Assembly: GCA_044228505.1 (NCBI GenBank)
Contig: JBGAUT010000017.1
Coordinates: 1 to 64,000 of the forward strand
Origin: JAEUKA01 sp044228505
Lineage (GTDB): Bacteria > Myxococcota_A > Polyangia > Palsa-1104 > JAEUJZ01
Direction of reading: 5' to 3'
DNA length: 64,000 nucleotides
The position numbers and the translations under genes were made by a program. Below are positions 32,407 through 41,775 of the stretch, in pieces. Positions within the stretch are counted from its first letter, which is position 1; each line of letters opens with the position of its first letter. The notes beneath the pieces were generated by a model. It was not told the DNA's origin. It saw nothing but the letters and a program-made list of their open reading frames with translations, and did no database searches.

Positions 32407-34323
32407 TCAGGTAAGACCGGGCTTCTGGCCCTCGTCCCATTCGATGGTCGTCGCCCCAAGGGTCAGCCGATCACCGGGCAGAATCGCTTGCGCACCGCTA
32501 ATGCTGCGACCACTGCGCTGCCACAGCACCGCCTGAGGACCGTACCACCACAGATCCTGGTTTTCTCCGTGGACGCGAATGGAGCCCCAGCGCACCGCTG
32601 AGTCTGCGCTCGGTGGCACGATTCCGATCACCGGATCACCGAGAGCAAACTCCTTCCAGGTCAGCAGCGTGGCCGGGAAATTGCCGTGATACTCGTCGAC
32701 GCGACGCAGCACCGCACCACCACCCTTAAGCAGCCGAATTTCCAGCGTCAGCACCGGACCCAGTCGAATCAACTGCCCATCGGACAACGAGACCTGCGTG
32801 CCAAGCGCCAACCGCCGATCGTCGACAAACGTGCCGTTTAGGCTGCGCAGATCTTCGATGAGAAGTTTGCCGTTCACGATGAGCAGTCGAGCGTGTTGCC
32901 GACTCACTCCGTGAGTAATCGAGTCGTTATCGGGAGACGGAAACGCCCGGCAGACGATGTCACAGTCACGATGCTTGCCGAGAAGCACCTGCTGCGCCGA
33001 GAGAATGTCGATCGCTTCACCCGAATTGCCCACGAAGGCGAGCAGTCGCCGATGGCCTTGAGCAGAGTTTGCAGCCTCCGCAGGAACGGGTGCTGGTGCG
33101 GCGGCCGAAGTCGCGGGTTGCGCGGTCGCAGCCGGAGCCGCTTTGCGAGCGCCCCATCCCTCGATGGTACGTGCGTTCGCTGGCTCGGCACGCTGATCGG
33201 CGGGACGCGGTGCTGGATCGACTGCCCCCATGGCCGGAAGGGTCGTCCGCAGTGCCTGAGGGCCCGGCTGCATCGGCTCGATCTTGGCCATCTGCTGCGC
33301 CGGAGGTTGAGTCGCTCGAATCGCCCCTGGAACCGGTGGTGGTGGTCCGCCCGGTCGACGCTGTGGCGGTGGTGGTGGAGCAGTCGGCGCAGCCGCCGGA
33401 GGTGGAGAAACCGGCTTATGTTCTGCTTGGCGCAGACCGCTGGTCGAGGCTCTCCCCGACTCACCGAAGATCGGCAGCGGCTGAGCGTCCATGGCACGCA
33501 CAAACTCTTCGATATAGGCCCGGGCCGAGGGAAAACGCTCGGTGGGCTGCTTGGCCATCGCCTTTTGGAAGAACTGATCGAGCGGGTGCCCAGCGGGGAT
33601 GCTCGGAACAAAGTTGTTCAGCGGCGGCACCGGATTGCGCTTGTGCATCAGAACGAGCTGAACGCGATCCTCATGTTTAAACGGAGGCCGCTTGGCGACG
33701 GCGATGTAGAGGATCACACCGAGAGCGTAGCGGTCGGTCGCGGCATCCACCGTTGGACCGAAGACCTGCTCAGGGCTCATGTACGTCGGCGAACCAACAG
33801 CGACGCCGACAGCGGTGAGTTTGTCGTTGTCCTCCATCGGCCTTGCCAAACCGAAGTCAAGCAGCACTGCTCGCCGACCATCACCATCCGGTGCCACCAT
33901 CACGTTGTCCGGCTTGACGTCGCGATGGATAATTCCCATCGATGCAGCACGATCGAGCACGTCAGCGACAGGATTGAGCAGCTCGGCGATCTGCCGAGGC
34001 GACTCCCGAGCGAGCACATTGTGCAGACTTTCGCCCTCAATGTACTCCATCGCAATCCAGAGCACTTTGTCCGGAGTCTCGCCGAAGGCATAAATCGCTG
34101 CGGTATGGTGGTGGATGAGGCGCGCCGCCAGCCGAGCCTCTCGACGAAAACGCTCCACGTAGGAAGCATCACGCGACAGCTCCGGATGCATCAGCTTGAC
34201 GACCGTATGCCGTCCGAGAGTCGTCTGCTCCGCAAGGAAGACCTCGCCGCAGCCGCCTTCGCCAATCTTACGGATGAGGTGAAACTGATCCCCGACCTTT
34301 GCGCCGGGACCTAACTTGGCCAC
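32407..34323 (-). CDS. Ser/Thr protein kinase with C-terminal FHA domain
   Basis: 638 residues. Hanks kinase domain about 12-275: GEGGCGEVFLAEQ (Gly loop), VVKLMH (Lys), HRDVKPDN (catalytic loop), LLDFGLA (DFG), GSPTYMSPEQ (activation segment end). A Pro/Ala-rich linker follows (about 290-425), with poly-Pro runs. About 430-530 form an FHA phosphothreonine-binding domain (LLGKHRDCDIV, VSRQHARLLI, LRSLNGTFVDDRRL). No membrane helix. The FHA domain may bind its own autophosphorylated linker or client proteins. Last gene of a seven-gene leftward run, 12 bp after the HU-like gene. Confidence 0.93.
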   Translation of the reverse strand: MAKLGPGAKVGDQFHLIRKIGEGGCGEVFLAEQTTLGRHTVVKLMHPELSRDASYVERFRREARLAARLIHHHTAAIYAFGETPDKVLWIAMEYIEGESLHNVLARESPRQIAELLNPVADVLDRAASMGIIHRDVKPDNVMVAPDGDGRRAVLLDFGLARPMEDNDKLTAVGVAVGSPTYMSPEQVFGPTVDAATDRYALGVILYIAVAKRPPFKHEDRVQLVLMHKRNPVPPLNNFVPSIPAGHPLDQFFQKAMAKQPTERFPSARAYIEEFVRAMDAQPLPIFGESGRASTSGLRQAEHKPVSPPPAAAPTAPPPPPQRRPGGPPPPVPGAIRATQPPAQQMAKIEPMQPGPQALRTTLPAMGAVDPAPRPADQRAEPANARTIEGWGARKAAPAATAQPATSAAAPAPVPAEAANSAQGHRRLLAFVGNSGEAIDILSAQQVLLGKHRDCDIVCRAFPSPDNDSITHGVSRQHARLLIVNGKLLIEDLRSLNGTFVDDRRLALGTQVSLSDGQLIRLGPVLTLEIRLLKGGGAVLRRVDEYHGNFPATLLTWKEFALGDPVIGIVPPSADSAVRWGSIRVHGENQDLWWYGPQAVLWQRSGRSISGAQAILPGDRLTLGATTIEWDEGQKPGLT

Positions 34324-34335
34324 CTGACTACTCTA

Positions 34336-34749
34336 TCACAGAGTTTGGCGATCTTGTTCGGCTCTTCGGGAAAGGCTCGAAGTCACGGTTCTGGCCGGTG
34401 ATTTCTCGTCTGGAGTTGCGTTGTGGAAGTGGCCGTCCTGCGCAGGTTTTGCGGCAGGAACACTCGGCTCATCGGCGGGATTGCAGCGCTCCAGCAGTTC
34501 CTTGCCGGGACGAAAGTCGGGCACCAGTCTCGCTGGAATGGCGATGGCCGCACCAGTCTGCGGATTACGGCCGACGCGGGCCTTCGCACGACGGAGACTA
34601 AACGTGCCAAAGCCACGCAGATCGACCGTATCGTCGCGAACCAGCGCTGCCGCCAGTTCCTCTAACAGATCTTCGATCACCGCTTGCGCTTTGCCGCGTG
34701 GCAGTTTGTGTTTCTGCGAGAGACTGCTCACCAAGTCTGCTTTCTTCAT
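34336..34749 (-). CDS. HU/IHF-family DNA-binding protein with C-terminal extension
   Basis: 137 residues from the ATG at 34749. Residues 1-92 are a standard HU/IHF fold: MKKADLVSSLSQKH start, VDLRGFGTFSLRRAKARVGR and RNPQTGAAIAIPARLVPDFR (the DNA-clamping beta arm and following strand), PGKELLERC. A further ~45 residues (Pro/Ala/Asp/Ser/Arg-rich, no fold recognised) extend beyond the usual end near residue 92. Binds and bends DNA without strong sequence specificity, or as an IHF-like subunit. Gap of 7 bp to the ferredoxin gene and 12 bp to the kinase gene; the extension could be a phosphorylation target, which is speculation. Confidence 0.88.
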   Translation of the reverse strand: MKKADLVSSLSQKHKLPRGKAQAVIEDLLEELAAALVRDDTVDLRGFGTFSLRRAKARVGRNPQTGAAIAIPARLVPDFRPGKELLERCNPADEPSVPAAKPAQDGHFHNATPDEKSPARTVTSSLSRRAEQDRQTL

Positions 34750-34756
34750 CGGCCAC

Positions 34757-35077
34757 TCACTTTCCAGACAGCGTCGGGAGCTTTTTGCCAACGGCATCCG
34801 GAATCTGCAAGGTCACGTCGCCACTCGCGGTGAGCTGACACGACAGCCGCAGCTTGGTGATGAAGTAGGTGTTCCCAAGGTGGAATTTTTCAGCTTTGGT
34901 TACGGGCGGTAGCGAGTCCTCACCGGCCAGCACTTTGACTCGGCACAACCCACACGAGCCTCGGCCCACGCAAGCCGTCGGGAGCATGATACCGGCGCGA
35001 CGAGCGGCGACAAACACCGTCTCCTCGGCGCTGCATTCGATGGTTTTGGAATGGGGTTCAAACGTAATCCGGGGCAT
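34757..35077 (-). CDS. 2Fe-2S plant-type ferredoxin
   Basis: 106 residues, usual length. The cluster ligands are CVGRGSCGLC followed by Cys in RLSCQL, the C-x5-C-x2-C...C pattern of plant/adrenodoxin-type ferredoxins. A soluble electron carrier; its partner reductase or oxygenase is not in the window. Part of the leftward run, 52 bp after the unknown exported protein. Confidence 0.88.
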   Translation of the reverse strand: MPRITFEPHSKTIECSAEETVFVAARRAGIMLPTACVGRGSCGLCRVKVLAGEDSLPPVTKAEKFHLGNTYFITKLRLSCQLTASGDVTLQIPDAVGKKLPTLSGK

Positions 35078-35129
35078 CGGCAGTCACTTTGGTCATTGCA
35101 CAGGCAGCAGCACTCCCGTCGAGATGCTG

Positions 35130-36149
35130 CTACTTGGGATCCTCTACCGCGTCGACGTAGGCATTCTCGATGTCTTCGGCGGTGAGGATGAGCTTGCGCA
35201 GCTGCTTGTCAATCACGGGGCGCGTCATAATAGCCCACACCCATTCACCTGGGCCGATCTGTTCGCGACCGCGTAGCCCGATCGGCACATCGAGAAGAAA
35301 CGAGACCTGCGTTGGTCGGCCAATGTCGTACGGCTCATCCAGTCGAATCTCGAAACGGCCATTGCCAAGATCCTTTTCGACAAGAATGTGGCTAAGCACT
35401 GGGATTCCATCAGCAAACGGCCAGCGACCCTCCCTCGCCACCGACCGCAACGTGCTGCGACCGGCCAGATGAATCGGATTCCACTTGGCTTTGCTGATGA
35501 TGCGCGGCGGACCTTTGATCCGATCCACGAATCCCGATCCGAGCACTTTGTCGCGAAACTCTGGCGGCAAATAACTTCCTGAGCCGTGCGACGACACACT
35601 GGCGAAGCAAAGGAAAACCATATCACCGACGTTCCCCGAAAAAGTCTTGCCGTCGTGGGTCTTCATCTCTTTGGCCCCAAACGACACGTTTCCGACTCTG
35701 GCTGCGATCTGATAGGTTTCCACTGACTCGTCGTCGTCGAATCCACTCTTGGCGGGAATCTTGACCGACTTTTTCGCAATGATCTTGCCGTAGTCACCCC
35801 GAAACGTGTGTCCGCCTTCGCCGGGCCTTCGATTCGTCGGATCGAGTGAGATCGGACATTGCTCTCCAATCCGAAAATCGAGGGTTCGGAGGTACTGGTT
35901 GAACCGCTCCCGCGCCAATCGCTGTCCGTCTATCAGGCCGCCCGGCGTGAGCTTGAGCGTGGACACCAGCGTCTCAAAACGCTTTTTTAGCTCAATAAAG
36001 CGCGCCACGTTGCGCTCGAAGTCTTCGCCGTTGGCGATCTTCTGAATGACGATGTCGCGCTCCGCCAAGATCGACCGGCTCTCATCGATTGGCTGCGGTG
36101 CGGCAGCCACAAGGACGGGCAATACCAAAGCAAGTAGAAGTCGTCGCAT
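35130..36149 (-). CDS. Exported protein of unknown function
   Basis: 339 residues with a cleavable signal (MRRLLLALVLPVLVAAAPQ). An N-terminal helical segment (about 25-80) with conserved-looking polar residues (IVIQKIANGEDFERNVARFI), then a beta-rich region containing YQIAARVGNVSFGAKEMKTH, DMVFLCFASVSSHGSG and EIRLDEPYDIGRPTQVSFLL. No family recognised. It starts 9 bp after the CsgG-like gene, so the two are probably co-expressed and may act together in the periplasm. Confidence 0.65.
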   Translation of the reverse strand: MRRLLLALVLPVLVAAAPQPIDESRSILAERDIVIQKIANGEDFERNVARFIELKKRFETLVSTLKLTPGGLIDGQRLARERFNQYLRTLDFRIGEQCPISLDPTNRRPGEGGHTFRGDYGKIIAKKSVKIPAKSGFDDDESVETYQIAARVGNVSFGAKEMKTHDGKTFSGNVGDMVFLCFASVSSHGSGSYLPPEFRDKVLGSGFVDRIKGPPRIISKAKWNPIHLAGRSTLRSVAREGRWPFADGIPVLSHILVEKDLGNGRFEIRLDEPYDIGRPTQVSFLLDVPIGLRGREQIGPGEWVWAIMTRPVIDKQLRKLILTAEDIENAYVDAVEDPK

Positions 36150-36158
36150 GCTCCTCTC

Positions 36159-37532
36159 CTAATCGCTCGGCATCAGGACCATATAGGTTGTGCGCATGGA
36201 GCGCGCCGCAGCCGCATCGATCTTTTCGGCGTCAGCAATGTGGCGCTTCATCGCCGCAAAGTCGCCCAGCATCATGTCGGCCACCAGGATTCCCTGCATC
36301 GCACCAATCGAAGGTTTGTCGATGCTCCGTTGACAGGCCTCGTAAAGTCGCTGGGCCTCCCGATACTGGTGTCTTGCGGAATAGACGCTCGCCAACTGGC
36401 AAAGATCCCAAGTCACCACCGCTGGATGCTCCTTCAGGAAGTCGGCAAGCTTCTGTTTCCCCTCAGCCGTCAGGCGCTTTTGCTCAATCGCCTGCACCAC
36501 CATCTGTCGCGTGGGCTCGAAAAATGCACTGCTCGGAGCACGCTGCATGAACGCCTCTCCATCGCGCAGCACCGAGTCCCAGTCCCGCATCTGCATGCTC
36601 GTGCTGATCAACATCAGCGAGGCATCATCGAATAACCGAGTGGCGGGCGTCCCGGCCGGCAGACCATCCAGATAGGCACGAGCCTCACGCCGCAGCGCGT
36701 TGTAGCGACGAGAGCTTTGGAGCAATCGCAGCAATTGGCCAGTGGCCGCTTCGATCTTTTGATGATCGCTCGTGCTACCCAACTCTTTGCGAAGACTCTC
36801 GATGCGTTCGTCCGTGAGCCTCTTCTGCTCCGCCGAATACTTTTGCATCCGCTCTTCGAGAGCAACTAGGTCTTTGACCGCGTACGAAAAGTTCTGATCC
36901 ATCGCCACCGCCGACGACAGCAGCACCACGCGCTGTTCATCGGTCTCAGCAACAGCCGCTTGGCCGTACAAATCCAAGGCTTCCATCGTCTTTAGGTCGG
37001 GCCGACTGTCCGATCCATCGACCACCTGTTTGGCAAGCAGCGGCAGTCCGGAGGAGCGCAACAGCTCAGCGGTAACCCGATCTTGCAGACGGAAAAACTG
37101 CTTGACGGTACCGTCGACTTTCGCGCTTCCAATGACCTCGCTCGTCTCTACGCGAACAAAGCGGGCGGTGAGTCGAATCTGGGCTGACTCTTCCTGATAC
37201 GCGCCGATCACCATCACCGATGCGCCGACCACCTTGCCGAGCTTGGCCGCCGTGTCGTCTTCAACCTCTTTCAGGTTTCCCTGAAGACGCATCTCTTTGA
37301 TGATCTTGTCGAGGCTGCCACGCTCCACAATGCGCACGCCGGACAGGCTTTTGAGGTCACTCGCAACCACCTCCCGGATCGCTTCGCCAATATGAGACTT
37401 CGCCTTGCCGGTCAGATCCCGAAACGGCATGACAGCGATCGTCGGTGGCGGCTTGGCGGATGCAGATCCGGCCAGTAGCGACGCGATGATCAGCGCCAGC
37501 AGCGGCGCGCCCCATAGCTTCACTTTGCACAT
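36159..37532 (-). CDS. CsgG-like N-terminal domain protein, exported
   Basis: 457 residues from the ATG at 37532; the frame runs 51 codons further upstream into the symporter gene. Signal MCKVKLWGAPLLALIIASLL ends near GSASA. Residues about 28-155 resemble CsgG/FlgO-like domains: TIAVMPFRDLTGKAKSHIGE, VRIVERGSLDKIIKEMRLQG, KLGKVVGASVMVIGAY and RFVRVETSEVIGSAKVDG. The C-terminal ~280 residues are helical and TPR-like. CsgG proper is an outer-membrane secretion pore, but related domains also sit in periplasmic lipoproteins; no lipobox is evident here. Coupled to the unknown exported protein downstream. Confidence 0.75.
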   Translation of the reverse strand: MCKVKLWGAPLLALIIASLLAGSASAKPPPTIAVMPFRDLTGKAKSHIGEAIREVVASDLKSLSGVRIVERGSLDKIIKEMRLQGNLKEVEDDTAAKLGKVVGASVMVIGAYQEESAQIRLTARFVRVETSEVIGSAKVDGTVKQFFRLQDRVTAELLRSSGLPLLAKQVVDGSDSRPDLKTMEALDLYGQAAVAETDEQRVVLLSSAVAMDQNFSYAVKDLVALEERMQKYSAEQKRLTDERIESLRKELGSTSDHQKIEAATGQLLRLLQSSRRYNALRREARAYLDGLPAGTPATRLFDDASLMLISTSMQMRDWDSVLRDGEAFMQRAPSSAFFEPTRQMVVQAIEQKRLTAEGKQKLADFLKEHPAVVTWDLCQLASVYSARHQYREAQRLYEACQRSIDKPSIGAMQGILVADMMLGDFAAMKRHIADAEKIDAAAARSMRTTYMVLMPSD

Positions 37533-37563
37533 GGAAACACGGTACCCAAGGGGCCAAGGCTTC

Positions 37564-38832
37564 TCAAGCATGGGACGAGGGTGCCGAGGATTCGGGCAGC
37601 CGTCCGGTGTAGAGCGGGGCGTCCTTGGGGATCGCTTGTTCCCACTGCCCGACAATGATCGAAGCCATGCAGTTTCCGAGGACATTCACCATGGTGCGCG
37701 CCATGTCCATGACCGCGTCGACTCCAAGGATGGTCGCAATCCACTCAACCTTCAGTCCATACGTTGCACAGGTCGATGCCAGCACCACCAACGAGGCCCG
37801 CGGGACCGCCGCCACGCCCTTGCTCGCCAGCAGCAGCGTCAGCATCATCTCGATCTGAGTCGTGGGTGACAGATACTTGCCAGTCGCCTGTGCAATAAAT
37901 AGCGACGCTAACGCCAGATACAGCGTTGAGCCGTCGAGGTTGAAGCTGTACCCCGCCGGCAACACGAAGCCCACAATGTGCGATGGCACCCCCAGTCGCT
38001 CCATTGTCGCAATCGCCTTTGGCAGCGCCGACTCCGAACTGGTCGTCGAAAATGCCAGGAGCAATGGCTCTCGCAATTCACGCAGTACCAGACTGATGCG
38101 CACCCCTGTGATCAGCTTGACGGCGATCAGCAGCAGCGCCACAAACACGATCAGCGCCAGGTATAAGGCCAGCACCAGTTTACCAAGCTGAACCATTACC
38201 CCCGGGCCTTGGGTACCGACGGCCACTGCCATCGCAGCAAACACCCCAAACGGAGCAAAGCGCATCACGTATTCGGTCAGCTTAAACATCGCCTCGGCGA
38301 CCCCACGAAGCACCGCCAATACCGGCTTCCCCTTGTCACCGATCGCCACCAGAGCCATCGCAAACAGCAGCGAGAAAAACACGATCTGCAAGATCGAGTT
38401 GTTGGCCATGGCATCAATCAGGCTGGTCGGCACCACCTGCTCGAAAAACGGCTTGCTGGCTGGCGTTGGAAAGCTGCCGGTACCACCCACTGCTCCAAGT
38501 CCCGGCTTGAGCGTGTTCGCCACGCCCAGGCCAATGAACAACGCAGCAGCCGTCGCCACCCAAAACCAGAGCAGCGCTTTGAGGAGCAACCGCCCGATGT
38601 GCTTCTCGCCCGCTCCCGCCAGTCCGACGACCAGTGTCGAAAAGATGATCGGCGAAACCAACATCTTGATGAGTCGAATGAACGTCTTCGACATCCACTC
38701 TAGCGACGAAGCTTTGGGCATCCATCCCGGCGGCTGAAGGCCTTGACCCAGGTGGCCGCCGAGATACGCACCAACCGCCGATCCGAAGATCAGCGCCACG
38801 ATGATCCACGTCGTCAGGCCTGGCTTCTTCAT
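37564..38832 (-). CDS. Dicarboxylate/amino acid:cation symporter (DAACS family)
   Basis: 422 residues, about eight membrane helices plus two re-entrant loops. Family landmarks: AFSTTSSESALPKAIATMER (Ser-rich re-entrant loop), GYSFNLDGSTLYLALASLFI (NMDGT-like motif) and VDAVMDMARTMVNVLGNCMA (substrate and Na+ or H+ binding helix). Takes up C4-dicarboxylates, glutamate or related amino acids with Na+ or H+. Its ATG overlaps the hemF stop codon (ATGA), so translation is coupled to hemF, an unusual partner. Confidence 0.9.
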   Translation of the reverse strand: MKKPGLTTWIIVALIFGSAVGAYLGGHLGQGLQPPGWMPKASSLEWMSKTFIRLIKMLVSPIIFSTLVVGLAGAGEKHIGRLLLKALLWFWVATAAALFIGLGVANTLKPGLGAVGGTGSFPTPASKPFFEQVVPTSLIDAMANNSILQIVFFSLLFAMALVAIGDKGKPVLAVLRGVAEAMFKLTEYVMRFAPFGVFAAMAVAVGTQGPGVMVQLGKLVLALYLALIVFVALLLIAVKLITGVRISLVLRELREPLLLAFSTTSSESALPKAIATMERLGVPSHIVGFVLPAGYSFNLDGSTLYLALASLFIAQATGKYLSPTTQIEMMLTLLLASKGVAAVPRASLVVLASTCATYGLKVEWIATILGVDAVMDMARTMVNVLGNCMASIIVGQWEQAIPKDAPLYTGRLPESSAPSSHA

Positions 38833-39812
38833 GAGCCTGCCACCTCGCCAAGATAGTCTCGCGGCCGAAGGAACGCCGCGAGCTGCGCTTCCTCGCTATC
38901 TGGATCGGGTCGAAAATCGTATTCCCAGCGAACCAGCGGCGGCAATGACATCAGGATCGACTCGACTCGACCATCGGTCCTCAGACCAAACACGGTGCCA
39001 CGATCGTAGAGCAGGTTGAACTCCACGTAGCGACCACGCCGATAAAGTTGAAAGTGACGCTGACGCTCGCCAAAGGGTAGATCTTTGCGCCGCTCGACGA
39101 TGGGAAGATAGGCCGGCAAAAACGCGGCACCAGCATCTTTCCAAAACGAATGGACCGACGGAACATCCGCTTGGAGGTAGTCAAAAAAGATGCCACCAAC
39201 GCCGCGTGTTTCTTGGCGATGGCGCAGATAAAAGTAGTCGTCACACCAGGACTTGAAGCGCGGATAGTAGCTTGGATCATGCCGTTCACAGGCCCTCGCA
39301 AGCTGGCGGTGAAAGTGCGCGGCATCATCGAAAAACGGGTAGTACGGGGTAAGGTCCGCCCCGCCGCCAAACCACGCCGTCCGACCTCGTCTCAAAAATC
39401 GGAAGTTCGCATGTGTCGTCGGAACGTACGGATTATGGGGATGCAAAACCAGCGACACGCCGGTCGCAAAGAAACTCGGACCATCACCGGGGAGCGCGCT
39501 CTGCATCTCCTCGGTCAACTCACCATGGACGACCGAGGTATTGACGCCCGCCTTTTCAAAAACGCGACCCTCGCTGAGGATGCCAGTCAGTCCGCCCCCA
39601 CCACCTTGCCGCTGCCATGAGTCGAGCCGAAATGTCGCTTGTCCGTCGATTCTCTCGATGGCGGAACAGATCTCGCGCTGTAGAACCTGCACGGTATCGC
39701 TGACTGAGTGCGCCAAGCCATCCAGATCAAAGCCATCGCTCACAGGTCGCAGCAGCCTCGACGCCGAGCGCTCACTCGACTCTTTCGCGATCTCCGCCTT
39801 GGTGGTCGTCAT
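38829..39812 (-). CDS. hemF: Oxygen-dependent coproporphyrinogen III oxidase
   Basis: 327 residues from the ATG at 39812; an in-frame start 6 codons earlier is possible. Converts coproporphyrinogen III to protoporphyrinogen IX with O2 in heme synthesis. Characteristic segments: GGGGGLTGILSEGRVFEKAG, LHPHNPYVPTTHANFRFLRR, WFGGGADLTPYYPFFDDAAH and RYVEFNLLYDRGTVFGLRTD. The presence of the O2-dependent enzyme suggests aerobic life. Divergent from mtnP with 82 bp between; head of the leftward run. Confidence 0.95.
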   Translation of the reverse strand: MTTTKAEIAKESSERSASRLLRPVSDGFDLDGLAHSVSDTVQVLQREICSAIERIDGQATFRLDSWQRQGGGGGLTGILSEGRVFEKAGVNTSVVHGELTEEMQSALPGDGPSFFATGVSLVLHPHNPYVPTTHANFRFLRRGRTAWFGGGADLTPYYPFFDDAAHFHRQLARACERHDPSYYPRFKSWCDDYFYLRHRQETRGVGGIFFDYLQADVPSVHSFWKDAGAAFLPAYLPIVERRKDLPFGERQRHFQLYRRGRYVEFNLLYDRGTVFGLRTDGRVESILMSLPPLVRWEYDFRPDPDSEEAQLAAFLRPRDYLGEVAGS

Positions 39813-39894
39813 TGCTGCATTCTGCCACACTCGTCGCCAAGGCCGCGCTGCCGCGTTGACCCGGCTTTCCGCTTTGTGTTAGAAGCGCCCCCGC

Positions 39895-40779
39895 ATGTCC
39901 GCACGAAGGGTGATTGGCGTCATTGGTGGTTCCGGTCTGTACGAGCTCTCGGGGCTCACCAACGTACATGAACAAAAGGTCGAGACTCCCTTCGGGTCTC
40001 CATCGGATACGCTGCATATTGGTGATCTCGACGATGTTCGGCTGGTGTTTGTGCCTCGGCACGGGCGCGGTCATCGGTTGACGCCGAGCGAAGTGCCCTA
40101 CGCAGCCAACATCCACGCGCTCAAGCAGCTTGGCGCAGAGTATGTGCTGTCGGTGTCTGCGGTCGGTTCGCTCCGCGAGGAGATCCACCCCGGCCATGTG
40201 GTGCTGCCCGACCAGCTTATCGATCGCACCCGCTCCGGACCACGACGCAACACCTTCTTCGGCGAAGGGGTCGTTGGACACATCGCCTTCGCGGAACCGT
40301 TCTGCCATGACCTTCGCAACGTCCTCCTCGGTGCAGTGCAGGGATGCGGAACCACGGTCCATCCCCACGGTACGTTGGTTGTGATGGAAGGCCCGGCATT
40401 TTCGACCCGAGCCGAGTCTCACCTATATCGTTCCTGGGGTGCCCACATCATCGGCATGACGGCACTCCCCGAAGCCAAGCTGGCCCGCGAAGCAGAGCTT
40501 TGTTATGCAACGCTGGCACTGTCCACCGACTACGACTGCTGGCGGGCCGAAGAGGAAGCCGTCTCTGTCAATGCAGTGGTCGCAGTTCTCAAGCGCAACA
40601 TTGAGCTGGCTCGTGAAGTCGTCCGTCGCGCCGCTCTGCTGATCGCCAAGACCCCTCCCCGAACCTGCGCGTGCAGCCGAGCCATCGAGCACGCGGTCAT
40701 GACCCACGAAATCGCGCCGCGTGACTATGCGCGGATGCAGCTCATCATCGGTCGCCACATCCCGCCACCAACGCAGTAA
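39895..40779 (+). CDS. mtnP: S-methyl-5'-thioadenosine phosphorylase
   Basis: 294 residues, family length. Phosphorolyses methylthioadenosine, a polyamine and quorum-signal by-product, to adenine and methylthioribose 1-phosphate. Signature segments: IGVIGGSGLYELSGL, FVPRHGRGHRLTPSEVPYAA, VSAVGSLREEIHPG, VMEGPAFSTRAESHLYRSWG, GMTALPEAKLAREAELCYA and the purine-specificity TDYDCW. The order of these motifs fits MTAP rather than purine nucleoside phosphorylase. First gene of a three-gene rightward group with pfkB and trmH-like genes. Confidence 0.92.
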   Translation: MSARRVIGVIGGSGLYELSGLTNVHEQKVETPFGSPSDTLHIGDLDDVRLVFVPRHGRGHRLTPSEVPYAANIHALKQLGAEYVLSVSAVGSLREEIHPGHVVLPDQLIDRTRSGPRRNTFFGEGVVGHIAFAEPFCHDLRNVLLGAVQGCGTTVHPHGTLVVMEGPAFSTRAESHLYRSWGAHIIGMTALPEAKLAREAELCYATLALSTDYDCWRAEEEAVSVNAVVAVLKRNIELAREVVRRAALLIAKTPPRTCACSRAIEHAVMTHEIAPRDYARMQLIIGRHIPPPTQ

Positions 40780-40822
40780 GATGGGATTTCTGCGACACAA
40801 TGCGTTTGGCTTCGACGGCCAC

Positions 40823-40828
40823 AAGGAG
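40823..40828 (+). promoter_or_regulatory. Shine-Dalgarno for a TTG-initiated gene
   Basis: AAGGAG lies 5 bases before the TTG at 40834. Optimal spacing and the absence of a nearby in-frame ATG support the rare TTG start of the PfkB-family kinase. Confidence 0.7.
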
Positions 40829-40833
40829 CGCCT

Positions 40834-41769
40834 TTGAGTTCTCAGCTTGATCTGCTTGTCGTTGGTTCGGTTGCTCTCGATACCATCGAGACCCAGGCGG
40901 CTACCCGCACCGAGGTTCTCGGCGGTTCGGCGTCGTACTTCACGGCGGCTAGCTCGTTTCTGACGTCGGTTGGATTGGTAGCAGTGGTTGGCGACGACTT
41001 CCCCGAAGAACACAGCCAGTTCCTCCATCGCCTCGGCGTCGATACCCAGGGCATCGAGCGCCACACCGGCAAAACCTTCCGCTGGCATGGCCGTTACTCC
41101 GAAGACTTCAACAAGCGAACCTCGATTGACACGCAGCTCAACGTGTTTGCCGGGTTCGAGCCCAAGCTCAGCGCAGCCCACGCAGCGGCGCGGCTTTTAT
41201 TCCTGGGCAACATCGATCCGGTGCTGCAGCTTCGGGTGCTCGAGCAGATGAAGAACGTCGAGCTGGTCGGCCTCGACACCATGAACTTCTGGATCAACGG
41301 CAGTCGCGAGGCCCTGCTCAAGGTGCTGCGGCGGGTCGACTTCCTGCTCCTGAACGATGAGGAAGCGCGTCTTTTGTCGGGACGGCACAACCTGGTCCAT
41401 GCAGCACAGGCGATTCAGCGGCTTGGTCCCAAGAACGTTGTCGTCAAACGGGGCGACGCCGGAGCGCTGCTGTTCCATGACGAGCACATCTTCGCCGCCC
41501 CTGCTCTGCCGCTGACCGAGGTCGTCGACCCAACCGGTGCCGGTGACAGCTTTGCGGGCGGCTTTATGGGCTATCTGTCACGAACCTGGCGCGGCGGTCA
41601 CCTCGACGGTGCATTCGTACGGCGAGCCATGATCTGCGGCAGCACGATGGCAAGCTTCTGCTGTGAAGACTTCAGCCTCGATCGTTTCCGTGCCTTGACC
41701 CACCCGATCATCGACAGCCGCTTCCGCGCCTTCCGTCAGCTTACCCACTTCGAAGATCTCGTCCTGTAG
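40834..41769 (+). CDS. PfkB/ribokinase-family sugar or nucleoside kinase
   Basis: 311 residues, starting with TTG. Ribokinase-like fold: VVGSVALDTIE at the start, GGSASYFTAASSF, and the ATP/catalytic motif VVDPTGAGDSFAGGFMGYL (catalytic Asp in GAGD). The acceptor cannot be read off the sequence; its position between the methylthioadenosine phosphorylase and a methyltransferase is compatible with nucleoside or ribose salvage. 54 bp after mtnP and 6 bp before the methyltransferase gene. Confidence 0.87.
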   Translation: MSSQLDLLVVGSVALDTIETQAATRTEVLGGSASYFTAASSFLTSVGLVAVVGDDFPEEHSQFLHRLGVDTQGIERHTGKTFRWHGRYSEDFNKRTSIDTQLNVFAGFEPKLSAAHAAARLLFLGNIDPVLQLRVLEQMKNVELVGLDTMNFWINGSREALLKVLRRVDFLLLNDEEARLLSGRHNLVHAAQAIQRLGPKNVVVKRGDAGALLFHDEHIFAAPALPLTEVVDPTGAGDSFAGGFMGYLSRTWRGGHLDGAFVRRAMICGSTMASFCCEDFSLDRFRALTHPIIDSRFRAFRQLTHFEDLVL

Positions 41770-41775
41770 CGCGTC

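Noticed and set aside
32893..34314. Open frame of 473 codons on the plus strand
   Set aside because: Antisense to the FHA kinase; translation is Arg/Ser-rich with no family features.
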